A stretch of 64,000 bases of DNA from Lytechinus pictus (Eukaryota > Echinodermata > Echinoidea > Temnopleuroida > Toxopneustidae), in NCBI RefSeq assembly GCF_037042905.1, contig NC_087257.1, positions 19,798,001 to 19,862,000 on the forward strand, given 5' to 3'. The position numbers and the translations under genes are program-made. Position 1 is the stretch's first letter. Each line of letters starts with the position of its first letter. A model generated the notes under the pieces. The model did no database searches. It saw only the letters and a program-made list of their open reading frames with translations, and had not been told where the DNA came from. Shown in pieces: positions 44,696-55,376 of this stretch.

Positions 44696-47600
44696 ATGGA
44701 AGGAGAGACAGAGAACAAAGATAATGACCTTGAGAAGAGCATTGAGGATATCCGATCTAAGATGATAGAGAAGAGACGCAAGAAGATCCGGGCCGACCTC
44801 AGTCAGTCAAGGTCACGTAACAAGAATGGTGAGTAATGTTTGATCCTTCTTCTACTTCTTCTTCTTCTTCAATAAGCTTCAAAGGGTTCTGCATCTCAAA
44901 GATGAAATGAAACTTTGATGCACGTTATGAGGAGGAGTGAAGGGTATTTTCTAAGTAGTTTCCCAGGAGATTGTTGACTTGATTTACTAATCTTAATCAT
45001 CTCATCCTTGATGGGCAGAAAGACAAATCCAACCGATAACATTTATTTTTAACTCCTGATGCGTGATGCCCTAAACTATTTTGTACTGTTTTTTTTAACA
45101 GGCTACTATCACACTCAAACCACATGTTCAATGAAAGTAAAAAATCTGTTTTGATTATTGATTTGCTTCTGTAGCCTAAATTTTTGGATTTTTTTTATAC
45201 TATTCACTTTCCTGAAATTGATGCAAATAAAAAAAAAAAACTTTCAAATACATGCAATCAGACCCAAGAAATCTTTTTTTTTGTTAACACAAACAAGATG
45301 GTTTTTTTTTTTGATGCACTTTTTCTGTCAGAACTAAACTAAATCACAACAAAAGCTGTCAGAAATCATTGTTTTCGACTCATTTGTCAATTTTTATGAG
45401 CTCTGAATACCAGCTCTTTAAAGATTGGGGAACCTTTTTGTTCATATATGTTCTGTATAAAAACACACAAAAACAGTTGATGTATTAATTTTTCCTCAAT
45501 TTTCTAGCAAACCTTGCCCTGAAGACCAGTCTACGGCTCAACAACAGGACCTTGGCTAAATCCCTCTCTGTAGCTCGCAAGGAATACCACCTTGCGGAGA
45601 GTGAACTCGTAGAGCTACAGAGAGAACGTCTAAACCTTCGGCTGGACATCAGTCGGTTAAAAGCCGAACACGACAAACAGAGAGTAAGTACGCTACAGTC
45701 AATAGTTGATCATAAAGACCAACATTAGATATAGAGGGTAGATTAGACTCAATAGTGTGTGGTCTATCTTGTTCCTTGATTCTTTAAGTTATATTATTAT
45801 TTTTTTTATTAGTTATATACTTTGTTGATTATTTGTAATGTGTCATTAATGGCAGGCATTTATTTTCATACAACTCGTACAAAGATTCTGTCACTTGATT
45901 GGCTGAAAAGTGTTCAAAATTTTGAGACATTTTACACTGATCGGGGAATATGCATTTCTTATTTTCCAGAGGCACAGCCCAATGTGCAAAAATGCACCAT
46001 ATGTCCTGTAGCTTGCTCTCTCCTCTCTCCATCTATGTGTGCGTGTGTGTATCTCCCCCCTCTCTCCCTCTCTTCCTCTCTCTTCCTCTCTCTCTTCCTC
46101 TCTCTCTCTCTCTCTCTCTCTCTTAGTCTTTCACATGTTTATCGCTTCATTCTATTATCTCTTTGCCTTTCCGGTCAGACTCAAATAAAGGGAGTACACG
46201 AGAAGTTGCGGAAGGTGACCAGTAATCTGATGGAGACCGTAGGGCTCCTTGGGGAGGCGATGGACATGTGCACAGATTCCCTGACCAAGGAGCACTCCAG
46301 GAGCCTCGGAGAGGTATCCAGGGCCTCCTCCTCCTTCTCCCGCTCCTCCACCTCAGGGTGAGTATCATGATTACGGGGTGTTGCAAAAAAATGCAATCAA
46401 TTGCAAGTCAAATTTGGGTCCCAAAATCAATTGTATGTCTTGCAGTTTATCGTAAATCTTAATAGTTGATTGCTGATCCGCTTCTTGCGACAAGTAGTGT
46501 TAACCGCTTTGCTGCAGCTGAAAATTATCTACCGTTTCTAAAGTTGCACTACAAATTTGCAATTGATTGCAAATATCTTCTTGCAACACCCGCTGAGACT
46601 CTCCATTGAATCATTTTCGCCCTTTCAACCAGAGGGTCGTGTGTTAGGGTCCTTAGGGTCCTAGCGTCCTTTTGCAATGCGTTGATCTGCGTTTGCCACT
46701 CTCCACCCAGGTGCTAATTGGGTGCCCGGTAGGTTGCGAAAGTTAATGTATGTTTGAATTTGCCAGGGAATGGAAATTTTGCACTTTCGTGCGGGATTGA
46801 AATGAATCCAATGACCGGGGTAATAACATGCTGGAAAGCGCTTTGAGCCGTATAGATGGAAAAAAGCACTATATAAAAACTAGCTATTATTATAAGTATT
46901 ATTTTCAAAGAATATTTCTTTTGAAAATATGTCCCTATTCAGGGATGTGAGCGATCAGCATTTTCGCCAGTTTCATCTTTTTCTGGTTTCGATTTTCAGG
47001 CTAATTTGATTACAACTTCTTTTTGTCTGAATTTGTTCATACTTTCACTCTTCTGCTTCTCTGGTGGTTTTTTATTCTTTTTAAATATAATTTTCTTATC
47101 TTCTTTCCTCTTAAATTGTACAACAGCTCTGCATCAAACGATACCTCAGTACCTCACACATCACCGTCGAAGAAAGACAGCTCTCCATCGGGTGATACCT
47201 CGATACCCCACAGGATACCGTCCAAGAAAGACAAGCCTGCATCAAGTGATACCTCCTTACCTCGCAGAATACCGACCAAGAAAGTATTCAAATCATCGGT
47301 GCACATCAACCCAGAAGAAGAAGATATCAATTCATCAACAAACCTGAAGCCTGAGATGGGGATTGATGATGAAATAGACCTTGATATTCCTCTCCGTTTT
47401 ATGTCTCCACAAGGAAAAGGTATTTCAATTAAATTCAATTAGAAAATGGTATTAATTGATGATCAAACATGTTTCATTCACTGTCACATTAAAAAAACAA
47501 CTGCAACGGCTGCAACTTTCATGTTTACAAGTTTCTGGGCACAATATATAAATAACACAAAAGCGTTTAAAAAAACTGAGTATTGTATTCTTGTAAAATA

Positions 47601-50600
47601 GGACTACTTGGTTGATAATATACTAATTCATTACTCAATACATGCACATTATAGCAATAATCATGCAACCAAGTTGCAAACAAGTACTTTTCCTCTCAAA
47701 ACAGTTTCCTTCCTCTGTGATACAGATAAAGTTATAGGCTGATTTATTCTCTGTATTAATGATAAATCTCAAAAGCTATACATATATTTCAAGAGTAGTT
47801 ACGTTCACACTGTTAATGAAAGACCACACACAGTGTTCGTCAGTATGCTTCCCCTTTATCCCTATCTTAACTGGGCTATTTCAGACCAACATATACTGGG
47901 TGGGGTCAATTTGACCCCCCCTCAGATCTCGGCCGTTGATTGCGCGATCGCTGCGAAATTTTGCACGCACATAGAGCTGGATGTAAACTGCAAGACTGTA
48001 TAATAAAAATTTTCAAAATATTCATTGCTTATATTTTTTATTAATTAATTATGCAAATGGGCTCACTTTATATAGCTAGTAGAATGCTAATTTTTGGTGA
48101 ACATATAGATTTTTATATTTCTAACAAAAATCTACAAAAAAATGGCCAAAAAATTATTAATTTCCTATGTATGTTATTGTTTTTTATTCTTATATATTTC
48201 TTTGGTTTTTCAAACCTTTATTTTTTCATTGGTTTTCTCTATGAACTTTGTCAGGGACCATTTTGCGATCATAAATAACATAACATAGAGCCATCTAATC
48301 TAACAAAAGTAAAAATAATCATACATTTATGACTTTTGGTTAAAAAACACAATTTGAATTGACTTTGTACACATAATCACGTTTTTGAGCAATTTTCAGA
48401 CCGACATGCGCTTACAAAATATTGCGTAATTTTGGAACCGTGTACCCTGGCATTGCAAATTTGGTCTCAAAAGATGCACAAGACTTGAAAATAAAAAGTC
48501 AGCGAGCGGCACGGTAAAAAGAAATTGCGCGGCGGCGAAATCTGTCTGACCCCCCAGTTTAATAAGGGTTAAGGTATAAGTGCATTGTGCTATAATCAAT
48601 TTTAGCAAAGTTCAGTGTTCAGGATATTCATTACTTGTATGAATGGACATGTCCTTTCTTCTTTGTTTCAGGGAGAAACCAAAGACACTCAAAGAACTTT
48701 AATCAGTCACTCTCCAGGAGAACATCCTCCATGTTGGATCCTGCTGTTATGGCTGCCGTGGCAACAGAAAGACTACAAAGATCAGCTACAAACATCCAGA
48801 ATCTGTTAGAAGAGACGGCTGATGTAAGCTTGACTTCTGCCGAGGAACAACCAATGGTCTGTAGGGATAGCATTGAAGGTCAAAGTAAGGTGGATGTAGG
48901 TCAGGGTATTGAAGGGAATAATGACAAAAGGGATGGTGCAAACATCCAGGATATATCGGAAGAAAAGGGTGATATCAGCACGACCATTGCCGAGGAACAA
49001 GCAACGGTCCGTAGGGATAGCATTGAAAGTCAAATGGAGGTGGATGTAGAACAATGTAAAAAAGGGAATAATGAAAAAAAGGATGGTTCGTGTACAATCA
49101 CAAATCAAAGTGATGATGGAAAAGTGGGAGAGAGGAGGAGTGGAAGACTGACCAAGAAGAGGGTTACCTACATCTACCCTGATGATGATGAAGATGATGA
49201 ATTCCAAGAAATAGATGAGGATGTAGTACTGGTCCAGAAGGAGGATGTCAAACAGAGTTCGAGTAAAAGACGATCGAAAAACACAAATGGGAGATTGTCT
49301 CGAAGGAGGGATCCTATTGTGATAGACGGTGATGGTGCAACGGATTGCGGGATTGAGAGAGACTTAGAAGAGCTAGCTCTCCTTCTTAGTGACAATGAGG
49401 AAGAGGCTAAGGTAAGCACCAAACCTAGCACGCTCAATCAAGAAGTTGGTAAAACAAAAGAGGATGAGCTTGAATCGCATCATAAGAGTCGTAGGAAGAT
49501 AGCTAGCAAGATCCCAAAACGGTCAAGTGACAAGATTGAGGAGAAGAAAAAAAAGAAGAAGTACCCTCACAAGCCCAAGTGTAAAATTGGGACAAAGAAG
49601 GATTGTAATCGACAGGAGGACGAGAAGGACGTCCAACAGATGACAGTCTTTGATCTTTCTATGGGAGATAGTTTTTCACACCAAACTCCATCATGTAAAG
49701 TCACCATACCCATGACAACAACCAGGACTAATACCGATGAGGCTGTAGAGAAAGACAAAATGGTCCAGGAAGTTACAACCAGTGTAGGTTTAGAGGAAGA
49801 TTCAAGAAAGAATGTCCCGAAATGGTCCTGCAATGATCCAGATTCAGAAGACTTCGCCGACCAGGAATTTCATAGTCGTGTTAAAAATAAAGAAAATTCC
49901 GGAGAAGGAAAGCACAGCAAGATTAAGAGAAAATCGCGCAAATCCAAGTCGGTTGTTACTCCAGGGGCAGCAGAACCGAAGGTCAGGCTTTCGAAGAAGG
50001 CTCTCCTTGAAGAAATCAGCAACCTTGATGCATCCTACTTCATCGATGTCACTCATCCTGAACAGATAAACAAGGTAGCGGCTTCCTTACCATCTCAGAA
50101 GAGCAGCTTGAAGGATGAAGGCGAAAGCTTGAATGACCTTATGATGAAACCACATCACAAGAAATCCTCCAAAAGGAAACTATCAACGAGAAATTTCTAT
50201 TTTGGAGATAATGACTGCGCAGAAGAGAAAAGAAAATCAAGATTAGATAGGTCTGATTTAGAAGCAGGTGAGCTCAGTACCCTCAATATAAGTTCACTCT
50301 GTTTAGGTAATACAAATCCAGATGCGACCTTCACACTTCCAAAAACATCCGCTGATTCCTCAGAAACGCACACTTCAGAGCAGTCAGCTGAAAATCCAGA
50401 TAGCACGTTCACACTTCCTAAAACCTCTTCTGATTCTTCAGAAACACGCACTTCAGAACAGTTGTCTGAAAATCCAGATAGCACCTTCATACTTCCTAAA
50501 ACATCCGCTGATTTCTCAGAAGCTCACACTTCAGAACAGTGGGCTGAAAATCCAGATAGCACCTTTACACTTCCTAAAACATCCACTGATTGCTCAGAAA

Positions 50601-53600
50601 CGCACACTTCAGAACAGTCTGCTGCACCTTCTATCAGAACCCGTTCATCTATCGGAGGGTCTGGAAGTGGAGAGGAGGGCTTACAGAATGTGGGTAACTC
50701 CTCAAGCATGGAACAGGTTGAGAAAATCAACGAGCCAGAAGTTATCACAGACAACAAAGGGACCGAACTGAGGAAAGTGCATTTTGAGTGTTCCGACCAT
50801 CTGGGGAGCATCGGTTCAAGCTTGACTTCAAAACATTCAACAGAGCCAGTACAACTTTGTAAGATGGAGTCTAGGAATGTCAATGAAGCACGGAACAGCC
50901 ATTTTCATGAATCAGAGAAAAGAGGAGAGGAGAGAACGAATGCTCCATCACAGAAAACCATCAAGAGGAAACGTAATTCAGATGTTGATGAGGATCCCAT
51001 CAAGATTTCCAAGACTGAAGTTGAATCCGCTCTACCTGAAAGAACGGGAAGGAGATCAAAGGCAGTTAGCTATAAGGAACCATCTCTCTCCAGGTAATCA
51101 AGTTGACCTAACATTTTACTTTATTCTTCTTACACCTTTTGGTCATGAGAATTTGAGACATTCTCAACAATGTATACCAAACTTTCGTTTGGTCGTACAT
51201 CTATGGCCAATTTTAAATTCACAAACAGTTACTTATACTAAACTGTAACCTTATACTATGTTTATGATTCCCTCTCTGTGGTTTTGTGGTGTTTTAACAT
51301 TTTGTTATCCTGAAAAATAATTTCATTCCGTCTCTTTCTCTTTATCTCTCTCTCAAAGTTCAGTTCTCCTTTCTTTCATTTTCTTTTGTCTCTCATTTTT
51401 CCCCCCTTTCTTTTGTTTGTGTGGTCCATGTTGTCTCTGTATTCTTTGTTCTCCTGCATCAGATTTAGGCCAAGTTAAAATCAGTTTCATGCATTTTTTC
51501 TTAAATTCATGGGCCTCTTGTAACTATTATTTTAGCTCACTACTCAAATTTGCCACATTGTATTACACTTAACAGTGGTCTCTGACAATTTCAGGGGCTA
51601 ATTTTAATTTCCGGTACTTTGGGGTAGCATTCGCCCAAACCCCTTCTTGTGTATTTTTTCTTCTTGATTTCATGATACAAGCCATTTACTTCAAAGATTT
51701 TTCTCCCAGTTACTGTTCTTGAACCTCTGAACATTGATGATTGTGAATTAGTTGTCTTTATTGATTTAAAATTATCATTATTACTAACATGATTTTATTT
51801 CTTGAAACCAATAAAGAAATAATAAGAAAACCTCTGTGATTCATTTATATTTCATTATCTATAATTCAACGGGGGCTGTTATATTCTGTATGTAAATCAT
51901 TTTATGGCCATCTTGTATCTTTTTAAAATTTCTTTTATTCTAAAAATTCTTGCATTTTATGTTTAATTCTTCATAATTTTTCTTCAATATTTCTATCAGC
52001 AAACTACGTCAGGGGGATCAATTCACTTCAACTGTTTACAAGCAAACAAAGAAATCACGAAAGGTAAGATCAGTCTGTTCTGTATTAATTTAACACCTAG
52101 TAGAGGAATTCTTAGCAGTCTGTAAACAAATATATACAGGGTTCCCACGGTCATGGAAAATCCTGGAAAATTTTGAGGTCATGGAAAATTTGTGAAAAGT
52201 CATGGAATAGCATTTACATGTACCTCTTGGCTATGGCAGCTTTCCAGTTTGTCGTGTCTCACAACTCTCATACTCTGCTATTATAATTGATGTTCATGAT
52301 TTCCATTTTTTCCAGTTTTGTGACATCCCAAATTCTACATAACTCCCAGGATGTCACAGGAAGTCAAGGAAAGCAGCAATTTAATTATTTAGTCATGGAA
52401 AAGTCATGGAATTCTGTTTTCAAATTTTTGTGGGAACCCTGATATATTCCTATATCGTCAGAATTGAATTTTATATGGGATACACCTTATAATATGGTAC
52501 GAAGAAATTGGTTGGACAGGGAGGGGATTCCATCAACACTTTCATCTGAGAAGTTGTTGGATCTGACAACTATCCTTGATTTTGATTGACTGAGAAGCAC
52601 TGTTGATATGGTAACTGGGAGATAAAACAGGACTTTTCAGAGGAAATTTCATGAAATGCTCCCCTGAAATAAGTTGGGGGGGGGAGAATTTTCTGCATGC
52701 TTTCCGCACAAAAAAATTATTTGCAACGCACTTTATGAAAAAAAACCCACTCGACCTTAAAGGAGAATGAAACCCTACAAACCAGCTGAATCCATATCAA
52801 AGAGAAAAATCAAAGAAACATATTGATATTGTTGAAAGTTTGAGGAAGATTGAATGAATAATAAGAAAGTTATGAGCATTTGAATATTGAGATCACTAAT
52901 GCCATGTAGTTCCTCCCATTGACAATGCGACCAAGATCTGTGATGTCACACATGTACAACTCCCTCATTACTTTAGTACTTCTTTCACTTATATTCTCAC
53001 TTTTATAGAGTCTATCACAAGGTGAGGTGTTCTCTTTATGAGAGGACAAGTACAGAGGTTTCACAACATTATATCATTGATGAATCGTTTGTCATATGAT
53101 TAGAATGAGCAAAAAGATATGTTTTGGGGTAAATTTTCAGTGTCCAAAAGGGGAGAGTTGTTCATCTGTGACATCATAGATCTTGGTCGCATTGCCAATT
53201 GGACGATCTCCATAGCATTAGTGATCTCGACATTCAAATGCTCATAACTCTTCTATTGCTAGTCCTATTTTACTCAAACTTTTGTTGATCTTATTCTTTG
53301 ATTTTTCTGCTTTCACAAAAGCTAACTTGCGCCAAGAGTTTCATTCTCCTTTAATATGTTGAATACTACAACCATTTTGATATTTAATTGGTAATTTGAT
53401 TGGTTCTTTGACCTTAGTGAGAGGGAGTTTTCACACAGCAACGCAGAACGCTTTTAAGAACATAGAAAATATATTGTCAAGTGCCCTTCATGACAATGAG
53501 CCACCAAGATGTCTTTGTCGAACGTTGGTGAATCAAAACAGCAGTTTCATCTTGGACAAATGACATACTTGCAATTTTTCATCAGCTCTGAAACTTAGGA

Positions 53601-54179
53601 CGCAAACCGTTGTTCCGGTTCACCAATTTTCGACGAAGACTTCCCAGTTGTTCATTTTGATTTGACGTGCATTTTCAATACATTTACTGTGCTCTTGAAT
53701 TTGTTCTGCGTGATGGTGTGAAAAATCTGTAATATCTTGCAAGGAATAACTGATTTATGATGATAATTATGTAAGGAATTAATATTGTCGAAAAATCAAC
53801 TCCCTGTGATTTTCCTTGGAATTTCTTGAAATTTGGAATTTGGCTTTATAGCCACTGAAATATCAAGATTTTCATACAGTGAGTATGTACCCCTTCATTT
53901 GGAAAAATGAAAAAAAAAAGTTAAAATGGAATTAATGAAAGAAAGAAAAATAGACATAAGATACAAGTTATTGTTTATATTTTGATCTGAATGAAGTAAT
54001 GTCTTTTTATATTGTAAATACAATTTATGACTTTCAACTCAGTAAATAAGATCGATCTACTGTATCTGATAAGTCAGAAAAAAAAGCCTTTAACATTCTA
54101 TAATGTCATTTTATCTCTATTTATGTCTCTTATGCAGAAGAATGAACAGAGAACCGCTCTTGGTGACATCACTAACTAA
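44696..54179 (+). CDS. SGO1: Shugoshin, centromeric cohesin protector (seven coding exons, 1102 residues)
   Basis: Shugoshin recruits PP2A to centromeres so that cohesin is not removed before anaphase, and supports the chromosomal passenger complex. Coding exons: 44696-44828, 45508-45683, 46179-46357, 47127-47419, 48672-51093, 52000-52063, 54138-54179; all borders are AG/GT, phases agree and the sum is 3309 bases. Residues ~1-110 form the Shugoshin_N coiled coil ('SIEDIRSKMIEKRRKKI', then 'LNNRTLAKSL' with Asn 56-57 where PP2A-binding Asn is expected). The long middle is acidic and Lys/Ser-rich with internal repeats and a KEN box (667-669). The C-terminus has the diagnostic 'SYKEPSLSSKLRQGDQF' (1060-1076), the basic motif that reads phosphorylated H2A in the family. 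The protein ends 'RTALGDITN', a full destruction box. Start: first ATG after the acceptor. Paralogue number (SGO1 or SGO2) is not implied. Confidence 0.93.
46030..46131. repeat. (TCTC)n tract in shugoshin intron 2
   Basis: Almost pure C/T dinucleotide and 'tcttcctc' repeats starting about 100 bases from the previous unique sequence and ending about 50 bases before the exon at 46179. Confidence 0.8.
46375..46591. repeat. 'GGGTGTTGCAA' MITE in shugoshin intron 3
   Basis: Left 'gggtgttgcaaaaaaatgc' and right 'tgcaaatatcttcttgcaac' plus 'accc' are inverted, with 'caatcaattgcaa' and 'ttgcaattgattg' inside. Same family as the middle layer of the nest at 54228-55216. Confidence 0.8.
46615..46906 (+). 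mobile_element. SINE-like element
   Basis: Contains 'ctctccacccaggtgctaat', 'gggtgcccgg' and the tail 'aaagcgctttgagccgtat...aaagcactatataaaaact' followed by (ATT)-like sequence, a tail shared by L2-mobilised SINEs and LINEs in many animals. The 5' part may derive from a tRNA but I could not confirm A and B boxes. Confidence 0.5.
47127..47419 (+). CDS. SGO1: Shugoshin exon 4, with three 18-residue repeats
   Basis: Codons from 47128 to about 47289 hold three tandem copies of an 18-residue unit with core 'DTS.P..(I/S)P(S/T)KK'. Each copy places basic KK after a Ser-Pro or Thr-containing stretch. The exon adds 97 codons between the coiled-coil part and the large exon; phases 2 in and 1 out. Confidence 0.85.
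47855..48576. repeat. Probable MITE in shugoshin intron 4
   Basis: Left 'tatcttaactgggctatttc' and right 'gaccccccagtttaataagg' give weak inverted termini, and a 'ggggtcaatttgaccccc' palindrome is at about 47902-47920. The body is AT-rich with no ORF. Assignment is tentative. Confidence 0.4.
48672..51093 (+). CDS. SGO1: Shugoshin large central exon (806 full codons)
   Basis: This exon encodes residues ~261-1068. It opens with two tandem ~50-residue repeats (about 48787-49090, sharing 'NIQ', 'AEEQ', 'RDSIE', 'VDV' and 'GNN'), then acidic 'DDDEDDE' and Lys-rich segments, the KEN box at 49889-49897, and four exact-phase 26-residue (78-bp) repeats starting at 50315, 50393, 50471 and 50549 with core 'NPDSTFTLPKTS.D.SE..T'. 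It ends with 'RRSKAVSYKEPSLS', directly before a 64-base exon. Disordered and low in hydrophobic residues, as usual for the middle of shugoshins. Confidence 0.92.
51094..51999. other. Shugoshin intron 5, no further feature
   Basis: T-rich, with a C/T tract near 51320-51420. Begins GTAATC and ends 'ttctatcag'. Confidence 0.6.
52137..52441. repeat. 'CAGGGTTCCCA' element in shugoshin intron 6
   Basis: The ends CAGGGTTCCCA and TGGGAACCCTG are inverted; repeated 'gtcatggaaaa' words fill the body. ATATA occurs on both sides (52132-52136 and 52442-52446) as a possible target duplication. I know very similar 'ggtcatggaaaatcctgg' repeats from other metazoans, including fish. Confidence 0.75.
52519..52665. 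repeat. 'GGGAGCATTTCAT' palindromic MITE, copy 4 (inverted)
   Basis: Ends 'ggggattccatcaacact' and 'atttcatgaaatgctccc'; inner 'tctgacaactatccttg' and 'gactgagaagcactg' match the family. Confidence 0.7.
52757..53354 (-). mobile_element. TTAA-flanked MITE, copy 2
   Basis: Reverse-oriented copy of 9555-10146, TTAA at 52757-52760 and 53351-53354. The two are closely similar over their whole length, so the family was active fairly recently. Lies in shugoshin intron 6. Confidence 0.85.
53421..53728. repeat. MITE with 'cacagcaacgcagaac' termini
   Basis: Second member of the 10409-10620 family. Left 'gttttcacacagcaacgc', right 'gttctgcgtgatggtgtgaa'. Sits about 67 bases after the TTAA MITE. Confidence 0.7.
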
Positions 54180-54190
54180 AAAGGAGTACC

Positions 54191-55376
54191 CATGGGTTGT
54201 TTCACAAAGATTTAAGTGTGGCTTAAGAGGGTGTTGCAAGAAAATATTTGCAATCAATTGCAAATATTCTGTTGCAATTTTACAATTCACAAATCAATTT
54301 TAACTGTAGCAAATCAGATCACACTCCTTGTTTCAAGAAGCAGATTAGTAATCGCTCACAAATTTACAATTACTGCAAGATATGATTGATTTAGAGACCA
54401 AGGGTGGTATTCTGAAAATTGTCTTAACTATTCTTGTAACTCAGCAAGATAACAGCTCGCTAAAATTGTCTCAAATCGGTATTCTGAAAATTGTCTTATC
54501 TCTGTACGGACGTCCCCTATTTTATCTCTGACACGCCCAATAGTTTATCATCAACCAATCAATAAATTCTTTATATGCTTAGGTCAACCAATAGAAGCGT
54601 CTCTTCTGAAAAAAATATTGAGCGCAATTTTTATATAAGGCGTAATTTCCTTGCGTCCCTGACGCTTATGCTTGTGTGCTTCTGTGCTAAAAATACTCGT
54701 GACTGTTCTTAAAGACATATGTTTTCTCTGAAAAGATTCCTCATCTCGAATACAAATTTTTAATTGCTGAAAGGTCTACCAATCCCTCGTTGTAATGTCT
54801 CTTTTTGTAAAACATGATTTTCTCGCAGGATGCAGCAAGAAATTATTATTGCAGACGGACAAATATCGCATGCAACATTAAGTTACAATAGCCCCCTACC
54901 TCTTGTAAATTTTCTTGTATCTTCCAAGAAACTTAAAAGAACACAAAGATAAGAGAATTTTCAGAATACCTTTTTCATCATATCGATGTGTTATCTTGCG
55001 CGCAGAGATATTTATGCGCCGTTTTTAACTTACGCATAATTCTAGCTCTGACATCATACATGCTCAGCGAAAGTTACAAGAAAAGATACAAGAGTTTTCA
55101 GAATACGGATTTTATTGTAACTCTAAAGATACAAGAATATTTATCTTTAGACAATTTTCAGAATACGGCCCCCAAAATAGACTTGCAATTAATTGCAAAT
55201 TTCTTGCAACGCTCCATGAGAGTTGCACTTAAATTTCTGTTGCGTCTGGAATAGAACGCATCACCGCATTGGTCAAATCATATGCATGGGACGCGCACTA
55301 CTGCATATTAATCAGATTACACGCTCACTTGTTTGTGTTTAAGCACAAGTCGTACTTAACTCTTTGTGACCCAACC
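54191..55376. repeat. Nest of three or more MITE families directly after the shugoshin stop
   Basis: Outer layer: 'ttgtttcacaaagatttaag' (54195) against 'cttaactctttgtgaccca' (about 55356). Middle layer: 'gggtgttgcaagaaaat' (54228) against 'aatttcttgcaacgctcc' (about 55197-55216). Inner layer: 'ggtattctgaaaattgtctt' (54416) against 'agacaattttcagaatac' (about 55150-55167). The inner termini recur at 54478 and near 54955 and 55095, implying further insertions of the same family into itself. It begins about 12 bases after the stop codon, so it forms the start of the 3' UTR unless splicing removes it. Confidence 0.75.

Noticed and set aside
49174..49833. Minus-strand ORFs across the large shugoshin exon
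   Set aside because: Antisense of a Ser/Lys/Glu-rich coding exon; no independent signals.
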